From NCBI GenBank assembly GCA_017744515.1, contig JAGIBF010000025.1:16555-80554 (forward strand): a stretch of 64,000 bases of DNA. The letters run 5' to 3'. The stretch is from Niastella sp. GTDB lineage: Bacteria > Bacteroidota > Bacteroidia > Chitinophagales > Chitinophagaceae. Position 1 is the stretch's first letter. Each line of letters opens with the position of its first letter. A program made the position numbers and the translations under genes. The notes under the pieces were generated by a model, which did not search any database, had not been told where the DNA came from, and was given only the letters and a program-made list of their open reading frames with translations. Of this stretch, positions 48,948 through 58,429 are shown in pieces.

Positions 48948-49991
48948 GTGAAAAAAATTGTACTACTTGTTTTTTATTGTATCCTGTTGTTCCAATTTTC
49001 CTTTGCTCAAACCCAGGATTCCACTGCGCGGCAAGCTGATACTGCCTCTCCTGTGGCGCCCGTAGTGCCGGTACAAGCTGACACCCCTGTTCGCAAGCCT
49101 GTTGTTGTCAGGAAAAAGGTCGATAGTACGGCGCAGGTTAACAAGCCTGTAATTGTAGACTCCGTGCAGCCGGCAACAAAAGATTCCGCTTTGATACCTC
49201 CGCCACTTAAGTTGGATAGCATTCCGGCTGAAAATACGCTGGCAAGGTTCCAGGCTGCTTTGCGCGATCATCCGTATTATAACCTCAGGTTCAAAGGCGC
49301 TCCCCGCGAGCTGTTCCTTAAAGAGGCCGGAAGCACCAGTACTGATGGCATTTTTTACTTCCTTTTCGGTCTGTTGTTCTATTACGCGATCATCAAGATC
49401 TTCTTCCCCAAATACCTGGATAATATCACCACGCTATTCTTCCGTGTAACCATGCGGCAGCAGCAGTTGCGGGAGCAGTTGTCTCAAACGCCACTGCCTT
49501 CCTTGTTCCTGAATATTCTTTTTGTGAGCACCGGGGGCATGTTCCTGGCTTTTGCGGCCCGGTATTATCATTATATGCCCGGGCAAAACCTGTGGTTGTT
49601 GTGGAGTTATGGCTGTTTGGTGGTAATGGGTATTTACCTGGGCAAGTTCATTATCCTGAAGATCATTGGCTGGATCTTTAACGTGAGCAATGCAACCGAT
49701 ACTTACATCTTCATCATCTTTATGGTCAATAAAATGGTCGGGATTTTCCTGGTGCCGGTACTGATCCTGATGGCTTTCCCGTATGGGTCCTGGCTACCGG
49801 TGGTAATGACCCTGGCGTTCATTTTATTGGCGTTGGCGTTGGTTTATCGGTTCATAATCTCTTATAAACCAATTCGTAGTGAAATAAAGGTGAGTAGGTT
49901 CCATTTTTTCCTTTACCTTTGCGCCTTCGAAATAGCACCGCTATTGTTGATTTACAGGGTGTTGTTGAAGTTTGTGGAAAGAAGTTATTAA
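48948..49991 (+). CDS. DUF4271 membrane protein
   Basis: 347 residues from the GTG at 48948, the first codon of the signal peptide 'KKIVLLVFYCILLFQFSFAQ'. A Pro/Val/Lys-rich periplasmic linker of about 80 residues follows, then about seven membrane helices ('GIFYFLFGLLFYYAIIKIFF', 'WSYGCLVVMGIYLGKFIILK', 'FHFFLYLCAFEIAPLLLIYR'). This is the DUF4271 family of Bacteroidota. It directly precedes the HemD-like gene, an arrangement I recall as common in the phylum, but no function is known. Confidence 0.85.
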   Translation: MKKIVLLVFYCILLFQFSFAQTQDSTARQADTASPVAPVVPVQADTPVRKPVVVRKKVDSTAQVNKPVIVDSVQPATKDSALIPPPLKLDSIPAENTLARFQAALRDHPYYNLRFKGAPRELFLKEAGSTSTDGIFYFLFGLLFYYAIIKIFFPKYLDNITTLFFRVTMRQQQLREQLSQTPLPSLFLNILFVSTGGMFLAFAARYYHYMPGQNLWLLWSYGCLVVMGIYLGKFIILKIIGWIFNVSNATDTYIFIIFMVNKMVGIFLVPVLILMAFPYGSWLPVVMTLAFILLALALVYRFIISYKPIRSEIKVSRFHFFLYLCAFEIAPLLLIYRVLLKFVERSY

Positions 49992-49996
49992 TTTTG
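49965..49996 (+). promoter_or_regulatory. Promoter inside the end of the DUF4271 gene
   Basis: TTG at 49965-49967, a 21-base spacer, TAATTTTG at 49989-49996, which includes the TAA stop of the DUF4271 gene. It would give the HemD-like gene its own transcript, starting near 50003, 15 bases before its ATG. Confidence 0.5.
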
Positions 49997-50017
49997 CGAA
50001 TCCATACGGCACAAAAT

Positions 50018-50827
50018 ATGGTTAAAAACGGGGCTAAAAGCGTAGCAACTGATCTTAATTCGATTAGTGTGATTAAAAAAATATTGATCACCCAACCCAG
50101 ACCAGAGACCGACAAGTCACCGTACTTCGAGCTTGCGAAGAAGTATAACGTGGAACTGCAGTTTCATCCCTTTATCCGGTTGGATGGAATTCCTGCGAAG
50201 GATTTCCGCCGGCAAAAGATTGAGATTGCGCAGTATACTGCTGTGATCTTCACCAGCCGCAACGCGATCGATCATTTCTTCCGTATCTGCGAGGAAATGA
50301 AAGTAAGCATCTCACAGGATACCAAGTACTTCTGCATCACGGAAGCTGTGGCATTATATCTCCAGAAATTCATCCTCTACCGCAAACGCAAGGTGTTTTA
50401 TGGCGCCGACGGCACCAATAAGAGCATGTTCGACGTAGTCAACAAGCATAAGGAGAACGAAAAGTTCCTTTATCCCTGCTCCGAAAACCAGCAGGACAAT
50501 GAGATCGTGAACTGGCTCAAGAACAACAATTGTGGTTTTGCAACTCCCTATATGTACCGCACCATCAGCAATGATGTGAAGGAAGTACTCGACAACACCG
50601 AATTCGACATTATCTGCTTCTTTACGCCCAGCGGTGTGAAAAGCCTGTTCGACAATTGTCCCAAGTTCAAGCAGAATGGTACCCGTATCGGGGCATTTGG
50701 CAGCAATACTTCCCGTGCTATTGAAGATGCGGGTCTTACATTGGACATAAAAGCTCCCCAGCCTCAGGCACCCTCGATGGTGGCTGCCCTGGAACAATAC
50801 CTGGCCGGTATTTTGAAGAAGAAATAG
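50018..50827 (+). CDS. hemD: Uroporphyrinogen-III synthase (HemD-like)
   Basis: 269 residues from the ATG at 50018; the upstream frame overlaps the DUF4271 gene and starts before the promoter, so it is not used. Two-domain HemD fold: 'ILITQPRPETDKSPYFELAKKY' at the start, 'AVIFTSRNAIDHFF', 'KFLYPCSENQQDNEIVNWL', and 'DIICFFTPSGVKSLF ... IGAFGSNTSRAIEDAGL'. It converts hydroxymethylbilane to uroporphyrinogen III in heme and corrin synthesis. HemD sequences diverge strongly, so the call rests on the fold pattern; about 20 residues before the domain are an extension. Confidence 0.88.
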   Translation: MVKNGAKSVATDLNSISVIKKILITQPRPETDKSPYFELAKKYNVELQFHPFIRLDGIPAKDFRRQKIEIAQYTAVIFTSRNAIDHFFRICEEMKVSISQDTKYFCITEAVALYLQKFILYRKRKVFYGADGTNKSMFDVVNKHKENEKFLYPCSENQQDNEIVNWLKNNNCGFATPYMYRTISNDVKEVLDNTEFDIICFFTPSGVKSLFDNCPKFKQNGTRIGAFGSNTSRAIEDAGLTLDIKAPQPQAPSMVAALEQYLAGILKKK

Positions 50828-50874
50828 GTCATTTTATTTTATTGCGAATTGTCCCGATATTCATCGGACGTATG

Positions 50875-50908
50875 TTGAACATTGAGCATTTTTGCCTGTA
50901 ATGTTCAA
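50875..50908. repeat. 9-bp inverted repeat between hemD and the YyaL-type gene
   Basis: TTGAACATT and AATGTTCAA separated by 16 bases. It is not followed by a T run on the plus strand. It may be a weak mRNA hairpin or a decayed intergenic repeat. Confidence 0.4.
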
Positions 50909-50964
50909 TGATCGCTTGGTGACTATACCATTCGGACAATTTTCAATTTTAACTGATCTATTAA

Positions 50965-53025
50965 ATGGCTACAAACAGGCTTATCAAAGAAAGCAGCCCC
51001 TATTTATTGCAGCATGCGCATAATCCTGTGGATTGGTATCCCTGGGGCGAAGAGGCCTTGAATAAGGCCAGGACCGAAAACAAGCCTATTCTGGTGAGTA
51101 TTGGCTATGCAGCCTGTCATTGGTGCCATGTGATGGAAAAAGAGAGCTTCGAGGACGAGACCACGGCTGCTTTCATGAATGAGTATTTCATCAACATCAA
51201 GATCGACCGGGAAGAACGGCCCGACCTGGACCATATCTATATGGATGCCGTGCAAACGATGACTGGCAGTGGCGGCTGGCCGTTGAATGTGTTTTTGACG
51301 CCTGCCGGTAAGCCTTTCTATGGGGGCACTTATTTTCCTCCCAAAGCGGTTTTTAACAGGCCCTCCTGGCAGGATGTGCTGGCAGGGGTGAGCAATGCTT
51401 TCCGGGAAAAACGGGAGGCGATCGATCAGCAGGCTGAAGACCTGACGCAGCACCTGGTGCGCTCCAATGAGTTTGGCGTACAAAGTGTGGCTGGTCTGGA
51501 ACTTGATTTTGATGCGCTCTTCAACCGGGAAAAGGCCCGTCTCATGTTTGAGAATATCATGAAAACGGCCGACCAGGACGAAGGGGGCTTTGGTCGTGCT
51601 CCTAAGTTTCCTCAGACTTTTACCATTCAATTCCTGCTTCATCATTTTCACTATACCAAAGAACCCAGGGCTTTGCAGCAGGCTTGCCTCAGCCTCGACA
51701 AAATGGTACTCGGCGGCATTTATGATCAGTTGGGTGGCGGCTTTGCCCGCTATGCCACTGATGCTGCGTGGCTGGTGCCTCACTTTGAAAAGATGTTGTA
51801 TGATAATGCGCTGCTGGTGATCGTGCTGTGCGAAGCATACCAGCTTACGCATAACCTTTTGTATGAAAGGGCCATCCGCCAGACGCTGGCTTTTGTAGAG
51901 CGCGAAATGCTGTCGGAAGAATACGGGTTTTATTCGGCGCTCGATGCCGACAGTGAAGGGGAGGAGGGCAGGTTTTATGTGTGGGACAAGCAATCTATTG
52001 ATGCCGTGCTGGGCGAGGAGTCACCACTGTTCTGTACGTTTTATGATGTGACAGAGGATGGCAATTGGGAGCATAAGAATATCCTGCATATCAAAATTCC
52101 TCCGCAACAGTTTGCTGATCAACATGGCCTGACGGTGGAGGAGTTGTGGCAGCGGATGGACAAGTGCCGCGGCCTGCTGATGCAGGTCAGGAACCGGCGT
52201 ATACGGCCCTTGCTGGACGACAAGCAGCTGCTTGGCTGGAATGCGCTGATGAATCATGCGTATTGCAAGGCTGCCGGGGCACTGGGTAATGACCATTACC
52301 GCGAGGTGGCTGTACGGAATATGGAGTTCATGCTTCAACGTTTTCGGCTGCCTGATGGCTCGTTTGGGCATACCTACAAAGGGGGGGAGGCCAGATTCCC
52401 GGCCTTCCTGGACGATTATTCTTGCCTGATCCAGGCATTGTTGCAGCTACAGGAGATTACAGGCGATACCGTCTACCTGCATACTGCAAGGGCACTTACC
52501 AATCGCGTTCTTGATAACTTTAGCGAAACTGATACAGGTTTTTTCTTCTTCACACCAACCGGACAGCCCGATATTATCGTACGTAAGAAGGAAGTGTATG
52601 ATGGAGCGGTACCCTCGGGTAACGCAGTGATGGCCATCAACCTTTATTGCCTGGGTATTATTTTTGATGTACCCGGATGGCGTGAGCGAAGTGTGCAGAT
52701 CTGTGCTTTGTTACAAGAGACAGTTACCCGATATCCCGGTTCTTTCGGTGTGTGGGCCACGATGATCCAGGCGCTCACTTATACCATCCCGGAGATAGCG
52801 ATTATTGGCGGGGATTTTGCAATGCTTCGCGAGGATGTTTTACGACGATTTATCCCTATTCACGTACTTCAGTCCGCCCCCTCTGAACCCACAAGCCAGG
52901 AATTTCCCATGCTGGTACAAAAGCCATATTCGTCGGACGCAGCCATTTTTCTGTGTCGTGGATACGCTTGCCAACAGCCTGTAAATGAGGTAGATGCACT
53001 GGTGAAGTTGTTGGAAAATGTGTAA
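50965..53025 (+). CDS. YyaL/SSP411-type thioredoxin-domain protein (DUF255)
   Basis: 686 residues. N-terminal thioredoxin-like domain with the family signature '[20 protein letters not shown]' and the motif '[15 protein letters not shown]' (C-x2-C), then an (alpha/alpha)6-barrel resembling N-acylglucosamine epimerases ('[15 protein letters not shown]', '[15 protein letters not shown]', '[14 protein letters not shown]'). No signal peptide, so cytoplasmic. The family is conserved from bacteria to humans (spermatogenesis-associated protein 20) and its biochemical role is unsettled. Single gene. Confidence 0.93.
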   Translation: MATNRLIKESSPYLLQHAHNPVDWYPWGEEALNKARTENKPILVSIGYAACHWCHVMEKESFEDETTAAFMNEYFINIKIDREERPDLDHIYMDAVQTMTGSGGWPLNVFLTPAGKPFYGGTYFPPKAVFNRPSWQDVLAGVSNAFREKREAIDQQAEDLTQHLVRSNEFGVQSVAGLELDFDALFNREKARLMFENIMKTADQDEGGFGRAPKFPQTFTIQFLLHHFHYTKEPRALQQACLSLDKMVLGGIYDQLGGGFARYATDAAWLVPHFEKMLYDNALLVIVLCEAYQLTHNLLYERAIRQTLAFVEREMLSEEYGFYSALDADSEGEEGRFYVWDKQSIDAVLGEESPLFCTFYDVTEDGNWEHKNILHIKIPPQQFADQHGLTVEELWQRMDKCRGLLMQVRNRRIRPLLDDKQLLGWNALMNHAYCKAAGALGNDHYREVAVRNMEFMLQRFRLPDGSFGHTYKGGEARFPAFLDDYSCLIQALLQLQEITGDTVYLHTARALTNRVLDNFSETDTGFFFFTPTGQPDIIVRKKEVYDGAVPSGNAVMAINLYCLGIIFDVPGWRERSVQICALLQETVTRYPGSFGVWATMIQALTYTIPEIAIIGGDFAMLREDVLRRFIPIHVLQSAPSEPTSQEFPMLVQKPYSSDAAIFLCRGYACQQPVNEVDALVKLLENV

Positions 53026-53122
53026 AACTTAATATTTTTCGGTATACAATAATCTGGTTTCACGCATCGTTTATTCCTATGCTGGAGTTCTGTATTGCAG
53101 TTTTAAAAAATAAATTCTAAAC

Positions 53123-53153
53123 TTGTGATGAAGTCGGTAAAACATTATTTTTG
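53123..53153 (+). promoter_or_regulatory. Promoter of the gldKLMN operon
   Basis: TTG at 53123-53125, a 20-base spacer, TATTTTTG at 53146-53153, a textbook match for the phylum. Transcription would start near 53160, about 10 bases before the ATG of gldK. The frame start at 53125 lies inside the -33 box and is not used. Confidence 0.65.
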
Positions 53154-53169
53154 CCCAATACCCTTTAAT

Positions 53170-54453
53170 ATGATGAAAATGAAAAACCTATCCGCCTTTA
53201 CAGCTATTGCGGCAATGGTTTCCATTGCTACAGGATGTGGGCTGGGGAAGTCTTCCAAAGGTTTGCCGAATGATGGCCAGCTGCATGGTGTCGCTCCGGC
53301 AAGCAAGTACAATTTGACCAAGCCCCCCGGCATGGTGTACATTCCGCCTGGAACCTTCCACATGGGACCCAGCGATGAAGACGTAAACTACGCTTACACT
53401 GCACGCAACAAACAGATCTCCATTAATGGCTTCTGGATGGATGCCACAGAAATCACCAACAATGAATATCGTCAGTTCGTACAATGGGTACGTGACTCTA
53501 TTGCCGCTGTACGTTTACAGTATGGTAAGGAGGTTGACGGTGTGTTCGTGATCGATTGGAAGAAAGCCAAAACCATTAAATGGAATGACAAGGCTACCAT
53601 TGAAAAGATCGATAACATGATCCTGACTCCTGAGAACAGGATCTTTGGTAAAAAAGATATCGATCCTACCAAGATTGAATTCCATTCTGAGATATTCGAT
53701 CTTAAAGAAGCTTCAAAAAGAGAGAACGCAACTGTTTCCCGTTCCAAGTTCATCAGAAAGAAAGACATAAAAATCTATCCTGATACGCTTATCTGGATAC
53801 GTGATTTCAGTTATTCTTATAATGAACCAATGACCAAGCGCTATTTCTCCCACCCTGCTTTCGGTAACTATCCCGTAGTTGGTGTGAGCTGGAAACAGGC
53901 GACTGCGTTCTGCGAATGGAGAACTCACTACCTCAATTCCTTCCTCGAAGGTAAGAAACAGCCTACTGAATCGGATTTCCGCCTGCCTACCGAGGCTGAG
54001 TGGGAATACGCTGCCCGTGGCGGTCGTTCACAATCCATGTTCCCCTGGGGTAACTATTACCTCCGGAACAAGAAGGGTTGTTTGCTGGCCAACTTTAAGC
54101 CCGGCCGCGGTAACTATCCCGAAGACGGCGGTTTCTACACGGTACGTGCTGATGCTTACTGGCCTAACGACTTCGGTCTGTATTGCATGGCAGGTAACGT
54201 GGCCGAGTGGACCTCTTCTCTGTATTACGAAGGTGCTTACAACTTCCAACACGATATGAATCCTGACATCCGTTTTAATGCGGATGACGCTGATCCTCCC
54301 CGTATGAAACGTAAAGTAATTCGTGGTGGCAGCTGGAAAGACGTAGGTTATTACCTGCAAACCAGCACCCGTAACTACGAGTACATGGACACTGCCAAGT
54401 CTTACATCGGTTTCCGTTGTGTAATCGACTTGCCTCCGATGCAGAGAAAATAA
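53170..54453 (+). CDS. gldK: Gliding motility / type IX secretion lipoprotein GldK
   Basis: 427 residues from the ATG at 53170 (53173 also possible). Lipoprotein signal with lipobox 'SIATGC'. The rest is a formylglycine-generating-enzyme-like (SUMF1) fold: 'MVYIPPGTFHMGPSDED', 'FWMDATEITNNEYRQF', 'RLPTEAEWEYAARGG', 'NVAEWTSSLYYEGAY' and 'VIRGGSWKDVGYYLQTSTRN'. GldK (PorK) forms, with GldN, the periplasmic ring of the T9SS attached to the outer membrane. First gene of gldKLMN. Confidence 0.96.
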   Translation: MMKMKNLSAFTAIAAMVSIATGCGLGKSSKGLPNDGQLHGVAPASKYNLTKPPGMVYIPPGTFHMGPSDEDVNYAYTARNKQISINGFWMDATEITNNEYRQFVQWVRDSIAAVRLQYGKEVDGVFVIDWKKAKTIKWNDKATIEKIDNMILTPENRIFGKKDIDPTKIEFHSEIFDLKEASKRENATVSRSKFIRKKDIKIYPDTLIWIRDFSYSYNEPMTKRYFSHPAFGNYPVVGVSWKQATAFCEWRTHYLNSFLEGKKQPTESDFRLPTEAEWEYAARGGRSQSMFPWGNYYLRNKKGCLLANFKPGRGNYPEDGGFYTVRADAYWPNDFGLYCMAGNVAEWTSSLYYEGAYNFQHDMNPDIRFNADDADPPRMKRKVIRGGSWKDVGYYLQTSTRNYEYMDTAKSYIGFRCVIDLPPMQRK

Positions 54454-54591
54454 GTTGCTGCTAAGAGTACTATTTCTAACTGTTTATGCGTTTTGATGGC
54501 GGTGTAATGCACCGTGGTCAAGATAATAGTATTGTTTTCTCTATTTTAACCCTATAAAATCCGTTTTCTAACCATTTAAACAATTAAAATT

Positions 54592-55362
54592 ATGGCTGGA
54601 GTTTCTAAATCTACCGAAAGAGTGGTGAATGTGTTTGTTTGTATGGGCGCTGCTATCGTAATCTTTGGTGCCTGGCAAAAAATCACTCACCAGGCGCTTG
54701 CTGACTTCTTCTTAACAGCCGGCCTCATTACCGAAGCTGTTATCTTCGTGGTATACGCTATCTTACCGCCTCCGGGTTCTGAGATGCATGCAATTGCAGA
54801 AGCATTACCCAAACTGGCTGGTGGCGCATCATCAGCAGGAAACCCAGCTCTCGACAAGATGGATAAAATGCTCCAGGAAGCTGATATCACCCCAGCTAAC
54901 CTGAGCAAATTGAGCGATGGCTTTAAAAAATTAGGTACTTCAGTTGACAAAATCGCTGATGTATCTGATGCTGTAAAAGCTACCAGCGATTATACTAAGA
55001 AAACCGCTGAAGCTGCAACCGCACTGGAGTCTATGAAGAATGCTTACCAGGGCGCTACAGCAACCATCACGCATTTCAATCATGCTGCCGACAGTACTAA
55101 ACAATTCCATGAGCAGGTTCAGGTATTGACCAAAAACCTGGGTTCACTGAATGCTATCTATGAACTGGAATTGCAGGATACGAATAATCACCTGAAGGCT
55201 ATGAACACATTCTATAGCAACCTGGCTGAGGCTTCTCAGACTATGAAAGGTAGCGTAGATGATGCCAAGAAAGCACACGAGCAGATCGCCAAGCTGAGCA
55301 GCAACCTGGGCAGCCTGAACACGATCTATGGTAACATGCTCAATGCTATGCAAGGCCGCTAA
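54592..55362 (+). CDS. gldL: Type IX secretion motor protein GldL
   Basis: 256 residues. Two N-terminal membrane helices (about 11-28 'VVNVFVCMGAAIVIFGAW' and 37-58 'ADFFLTAGLITEAVIFVVY') followed by 'ILPPPGSEMH' and a long cytoplasmic coiled-coil region. GldL (PorL) with GldM makes the proton-driven inner-membrane motor of the T9SS. 138 bases separate it from gldK with no terminator; the C-terminal half has repeated 'LGSLNAIYELELQ' and 'LGSLNTIYGNMLN'. Confidence 0.96.
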   Translation: MAGVSKSTERVVNVFVCMGAAIVIFGAWQKITHQALADFFLTAGLITEAVIFVVYAILPPPGSEMHAIAEALPKLAGGASSAGNPALDKMDKMLQEADITPANLSKLSDGFKKLGTSVDKIADVSDAVKATSDYTKKTAEAATALESMKNAYQGATATITHFNHAADSTKQFHEQVQVLTKNLGSLNAIYELELQDTNNHLKAMNTFYSNLAEASQTMKGSVDDAKKAHEQIAKLSSNLGSLNTIYGNMLNAMQGR

Positions 55363-55444
55363 TCCGGTGATCTATATCCTGTATCCATGAAACAGAGAAG
55401 CTCCGTTGTTAAAAAGAATTGTTTAAACTGAAAAACCTACATCT

Positions 55445-57028
55445 ATGGGTTTACCCAAAGAGCCCCGGCAGAAGATGATCAACATGATGTACTTGGTGCT
55501 TACAGCGCTCCTGGCACTCAACGTATCATCTGAAATCCTTAACGCGTTCAAAGTTGTTAATGTCAGTATTGCTAATTCAAATGCTGTAATCACTGAAAAG
55601 AACGACGCAACTTATAAGTCTTTCGAAGAAAAATTGAAAGACGACCAAACCAAGGCGAAAGCCGCCGTTTGGGCCCCCAAGGCAGAAGAAGTAAAGAAAA
55701 TGTCTGCAGACCTGTACAACTACATCGAAACTATCAAGACGGACATGAAAAAGAAGTCCAAGCTTGAGATCAAAGATGGTGTTGAACATTATTCTGAAGA
55801 TAACCTTGATGCACCCACCGCCCTGATGGACAAAGAAGGAAAAGGTAAAGAACTCTATGACAAACTGGTCGCTTATCGTAAGAATGTGATCGGTGTGTTG
55901 AAGCCCGAGGAATTTGCTGACAATCCTAAGTTTCAGGCAGACCTGAAAAAAGACATTGAAGCATTCAATAAGAATCTTCCTATCAATATGAATGTGCCCA
56001 AGAGCCAAAGCGGTAAGGAGTACAGCAATGATGCGAAAGGTTGGACTACCAACTATTTCCACATGACGCCTACTGTTGCTGCTATGACCATCCTGAGCAA
56101 ATTCCAGAACGATGTAAAGAGCTCTGAAGCGCAGATGGTAGATTACCTGCACTCACAGATCGGTACCGTAAAACTGGTATACGATAAGTTCCAGGCCATC
56201 GCCACTTCGAATACTACTTACGCTATGCCTGGTGACAATATCGAGATCACTGCTGGGGTAGGTGCTTTCAGTGATGCGGCCAAGCCAAGGATCACGATCA
56301 ATGGCGCGCCTCAGACACTGGGTAGCGATGGTACTGCGATCTTCAAGACCACTGCAAACGGTACAGGTGAGCACTCTGTAAATGTTCATATCGAGTTTAA
56401 CAAGCCCGACGGCTCTGTTGATAAGGTAGACAAGAAGGTAACTTATACAGTAGGTGTTCCTTCCGGTGCCTCTGTGTTCCTTCAAAAAATGAACGTACTG
56501 TACATTGGCGTAGACAACCCGCTCACTATCTCTGGTGGTAGTGTAGGTAGCGAAAAAGTACAGGTAAGTTTCTCTGGCGGTGTGCCTGTTTCCAAAGTAA
56601 GTGGCGACAGCTACACGATCAAGCCAAAGAATCCCGGTATGGCTGAGATTACTGTAACTGCCAATGGCAAACCTTATAAGTTCCCAATGCGGGTTAAATT
56701 CTTACCTCCTCCTACAGCCTTCATCGGCGCTAAGAAAGGTGGTAACATTTCCTCTGCGGAACTGAAAGCTATCGGTGCTGTAATTGCCAAACTGGACTCT
56801 GACTTTGAAGCGCCCTATAAAGTAGTTAGCTACCAGGTAGGCGCAGTAGGCGGTCCGATCCAGATCTATGCTGAAGCCATCAACAATGGTAACCGTTGGA
56901 CTGGTTCTGCTGAATCACTGATTAGCCGTGCAGGTCCTGGAAGCCGCATATTCTTCGATAAGATCCAGGTGGTAGGTCCCGACGGACGCCAACAGGAAAT
57001 TCCAGGTATGCAGTTCCAGCTTAAATAA
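55445..57028 (+). CDS. gldM: Type IX secretion motor protein GldM
   Basis: 527 residues. One N-terminal membrane helix ('MMYLVLTALLALNVSSEIL'), then a long periplasmic part of four domains as known for GldM/PorM: helical D1 (about 40-225), and beta domains D2-D4 ('NTTYAMPGDNIEITAGVG', 'SGASVFLQKMNVLYIGVDNPL', 'IGAKKGGNISSAELKAIG'). It spans the periplasm from GldL to the GldK/GldN ring. 82 bases after gldL. Confidence 0.96.
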   Translation: MGLPKEPRQKMINMMYLVLTALLALNVSSEILNAFKVVNVSIANSNAVITEKNDATYKSFEEKLKDDQTKAKAAVWAPKAEEVKKMSADLYNYIETIKTDMKKKSKLEIKDGVEHYSEDNLDAPTALMDKEGKGKELYDKLVAYRKNVIGVLKPEEFADNPKFQADLKKDIEAFNKNLPINMNVPKSQSGKEYSNDAKGWTTNYFHMTPTVAAMTILSKFQNDVKSSEAQMVDYLHSQIGTVKLVYDKFQAIATSNTTYAMPGDNIEITAGVGAFSDAAKPRITINGAPQTLGSDGTAIFKTTANGTGEHSVNVHIEFNKPDGSVDKVDKKVTYTVGVPSGASVFLQKMNVLYIGVDNPLTISGGSVGSEKVQVSFSGGVPVSKVSGDSYTIKPKNPGMAEITVTANGKPYKFPMRVKFLPPPTAFIGAKKGGNISSAELKAIGAVIAKLDSDFEAPYKVVSYQVGAVGGPIQIYAEAINNGNRWTGSAESLISRAGPGSRIFFDKIQVVGPDGRQQEIPGMQFQLK

Positions 57029-57052
57029 TAACTTATTAAATAACAAGGGATA

Positions 57053-58102
57053 ATGAAGAACCGTATTATCAAATTGTGTTTGCTGCTCACAGTGATGGCA
57101 TTTGCAACTGTGGATGCCGACGCTCAGGCTAAAAAGCCTAACAGGCCCGCTAAAAAGCGTACTACAACTCCTGCAAAGAAGGGTAGTACGACCAGCAGGA
57201 ACAACAATGCTGAGAACAACGCAGCTATTACACCTCCTGTTGATACTGTTAAGCCGGCTGCACCTCCCCCAGTAGCAGAGATCAAGATCCCTACGATCAA
57301 ACGGTCACTGCGCAATGACAATGCCATCGAGCGGAACCTGGTGAAAGACCGGTTACCACTGGCTTATGAGCACATTCGCGAAGATGATGCGGCCTATCTG
57401 CAGCGTGTATGGAGAGAGATCGATGTACACGAGAAAATGAACCTGCCATTCGTTTATAAAGCTGATGGCGACCAGGGCAACCAACGGTTCATTAATATTC
57501 TGCTGAATGCTATCAAGAATGACAGCATTACAGCATTCTCTGCAGAAGATGACCGGTTCACTACTCCCATGACCTTCAATCAGATCTCCGAGCAGCTTGT
57601 TGCCAAGCCACGTGTCATTCAGGTGCCTGACCTGGTGCAAGACCCCGATGGATCTAAAGGTATCATGAGAGATACAACCATCATCGAGGAGTTCAATCCC
57701 GATAAAGTTGAAAGATATTGGGTTAAAGAAGACTGGGTATTCGATAAAGAATCTTCCAGAATGCACGTACGGATCTTAGGTATTGCTCCGCTGAAAACAG
57801 TAACCAACGAAGACGGTTCTTTCCGTGACGTTACGCCTGTTTTCTGGGTATATTATCCTGATCTGCGCGCCACTTTTGCCAAGCACGAAGTGTACAATGG
57901 TAAAAACTTCGGTGCCCGTATGAGCTGGGAAGAACTGTTCGAAAGCCGTATGTTCGCCAGCCGGATCATCAAATCGACGATCAGCAACCCGAACGACGAG
58001 TTCATTAAAGTTTATATTAAAGATCCTATTCTGGCACTGCTGGAAGGCGAGAACATTCGCGAGCGGATCTTTAACTATGAGCAGGATCTCTGGTCTTATT
58101 AA
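57053..58102 (+). CDS. gldN: Gliding motility / type IX secretion protein GldN
   Basis: 349 residues, signal peptide 'IIKLCLLLTVMAFATVDADAQ' split near residue 25. A Lys/Pro/Thr-rich basic linker (about 26-60) is followed by the GldN domain ('RVWREIDVHEKMNLPFVY', 'ALLEGENIRERIFNYEQDLWSY'). Partners GldK in the periplasmic ring. 24 bases after gldM; the last gene before a strong terminator, so the operon here is K-L-M-N. Confidence 0.96.
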   Translation: MKNRIIKLCLLLTVMAFATVDADAQAKKPNRPAKKRTTTPAKKGSTTSRNNNAENNAAITPPVDTVKPAAPPPVAEIKIPTIKRSLRNDNAIERNLVKDRLPLAYEHIREDDAAYLQRVWREIDVHEKMNLPFVYKADGDQGNQRFINILLNAIKNDSITAFSAEDDRFTTPMTFNQISEQLVAKPRVIQVPDLVQDPDGSKGIMRDTTIIEEFNPDKVERYWVKEDWVFDKESSRMHVRILGIAPLKTVTNEDGSFRDVTPVFWVYYPDLRATFAKHEVYNGKNFGARMSWEELFESRMFASRIIKSTISNPNDEFIKVYIKDPILALLEGENIRERIFNYEQDLWSY

Positions 58103-58120
58103 GCTTTAAATTAATACCAA

Positions 58121-58158
58121 CAAAAGGCACCGTAGTTTTACGGTGCCTTTTGTTTTTT
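58121..58158 (+). terminator. Rho-independent terminator of gldKLMN
   Basis: A perfect 14-bp stem (CAAAAGGCACCGTA / TACGGTGCCTTTTG) with a GTTT loop and a following T run, 18 bases after gldN. Confidence 0.93.
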
Positions 58159-58429
58159 ATTTCAGTAACTACGTAACCCCTTAAAAATGAGTACTATTTT
58201 GGGCAAATGAAGGGAAGAAATTTTTTTAAAATACCCACTATCAGGTATTGTTTTGTGGGTTTGATTCACTATTTTTACAATGGTTTTTCATAGGATATTG
58301 GATTTTAAAAACGGGGCTGGATTTCTATCCTGGCCCCTTTTTTATTATATACATTTGTTATATAAGGCGCGTGTTTTTACGAACATAAATTGCGGAATCC
58401 ACTATGTGTATTTTACACTTTTCAGCAAA
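58159..58429. other. Intergenic region between gldN terminator and MBL gene
   Basis: No credible gene. A hairpin with T run (58313-58343) is preceded by a possible weak promoter (TTG at 58248-58250, 19-base spacer, TATTTTTA at 58270-58277), giving a possible short plus-strand RNA. The rest is A/T-rich. A 79-codon frame at 58280 overlaps the hairpin and does not look coding. Confidence 0.4.
58313..58343 (+). terminator. Orphan terminator-like hairpin
   Basis: GGGGC / GCCCC plus GGAT / ATCC stem with a small internal loop and TTCT at the tip, then six T. No plus-strand gene ends just before it, since gldN already has a terminator 160 bases upstream. Confidence 0.6.

Noticed and set aside
50835..50908. 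Terminator after hemD
   Set aside because: The small CCGAT/ATCGG and TTGAACATT/AATGTTCAA hairpins lack a following T run.
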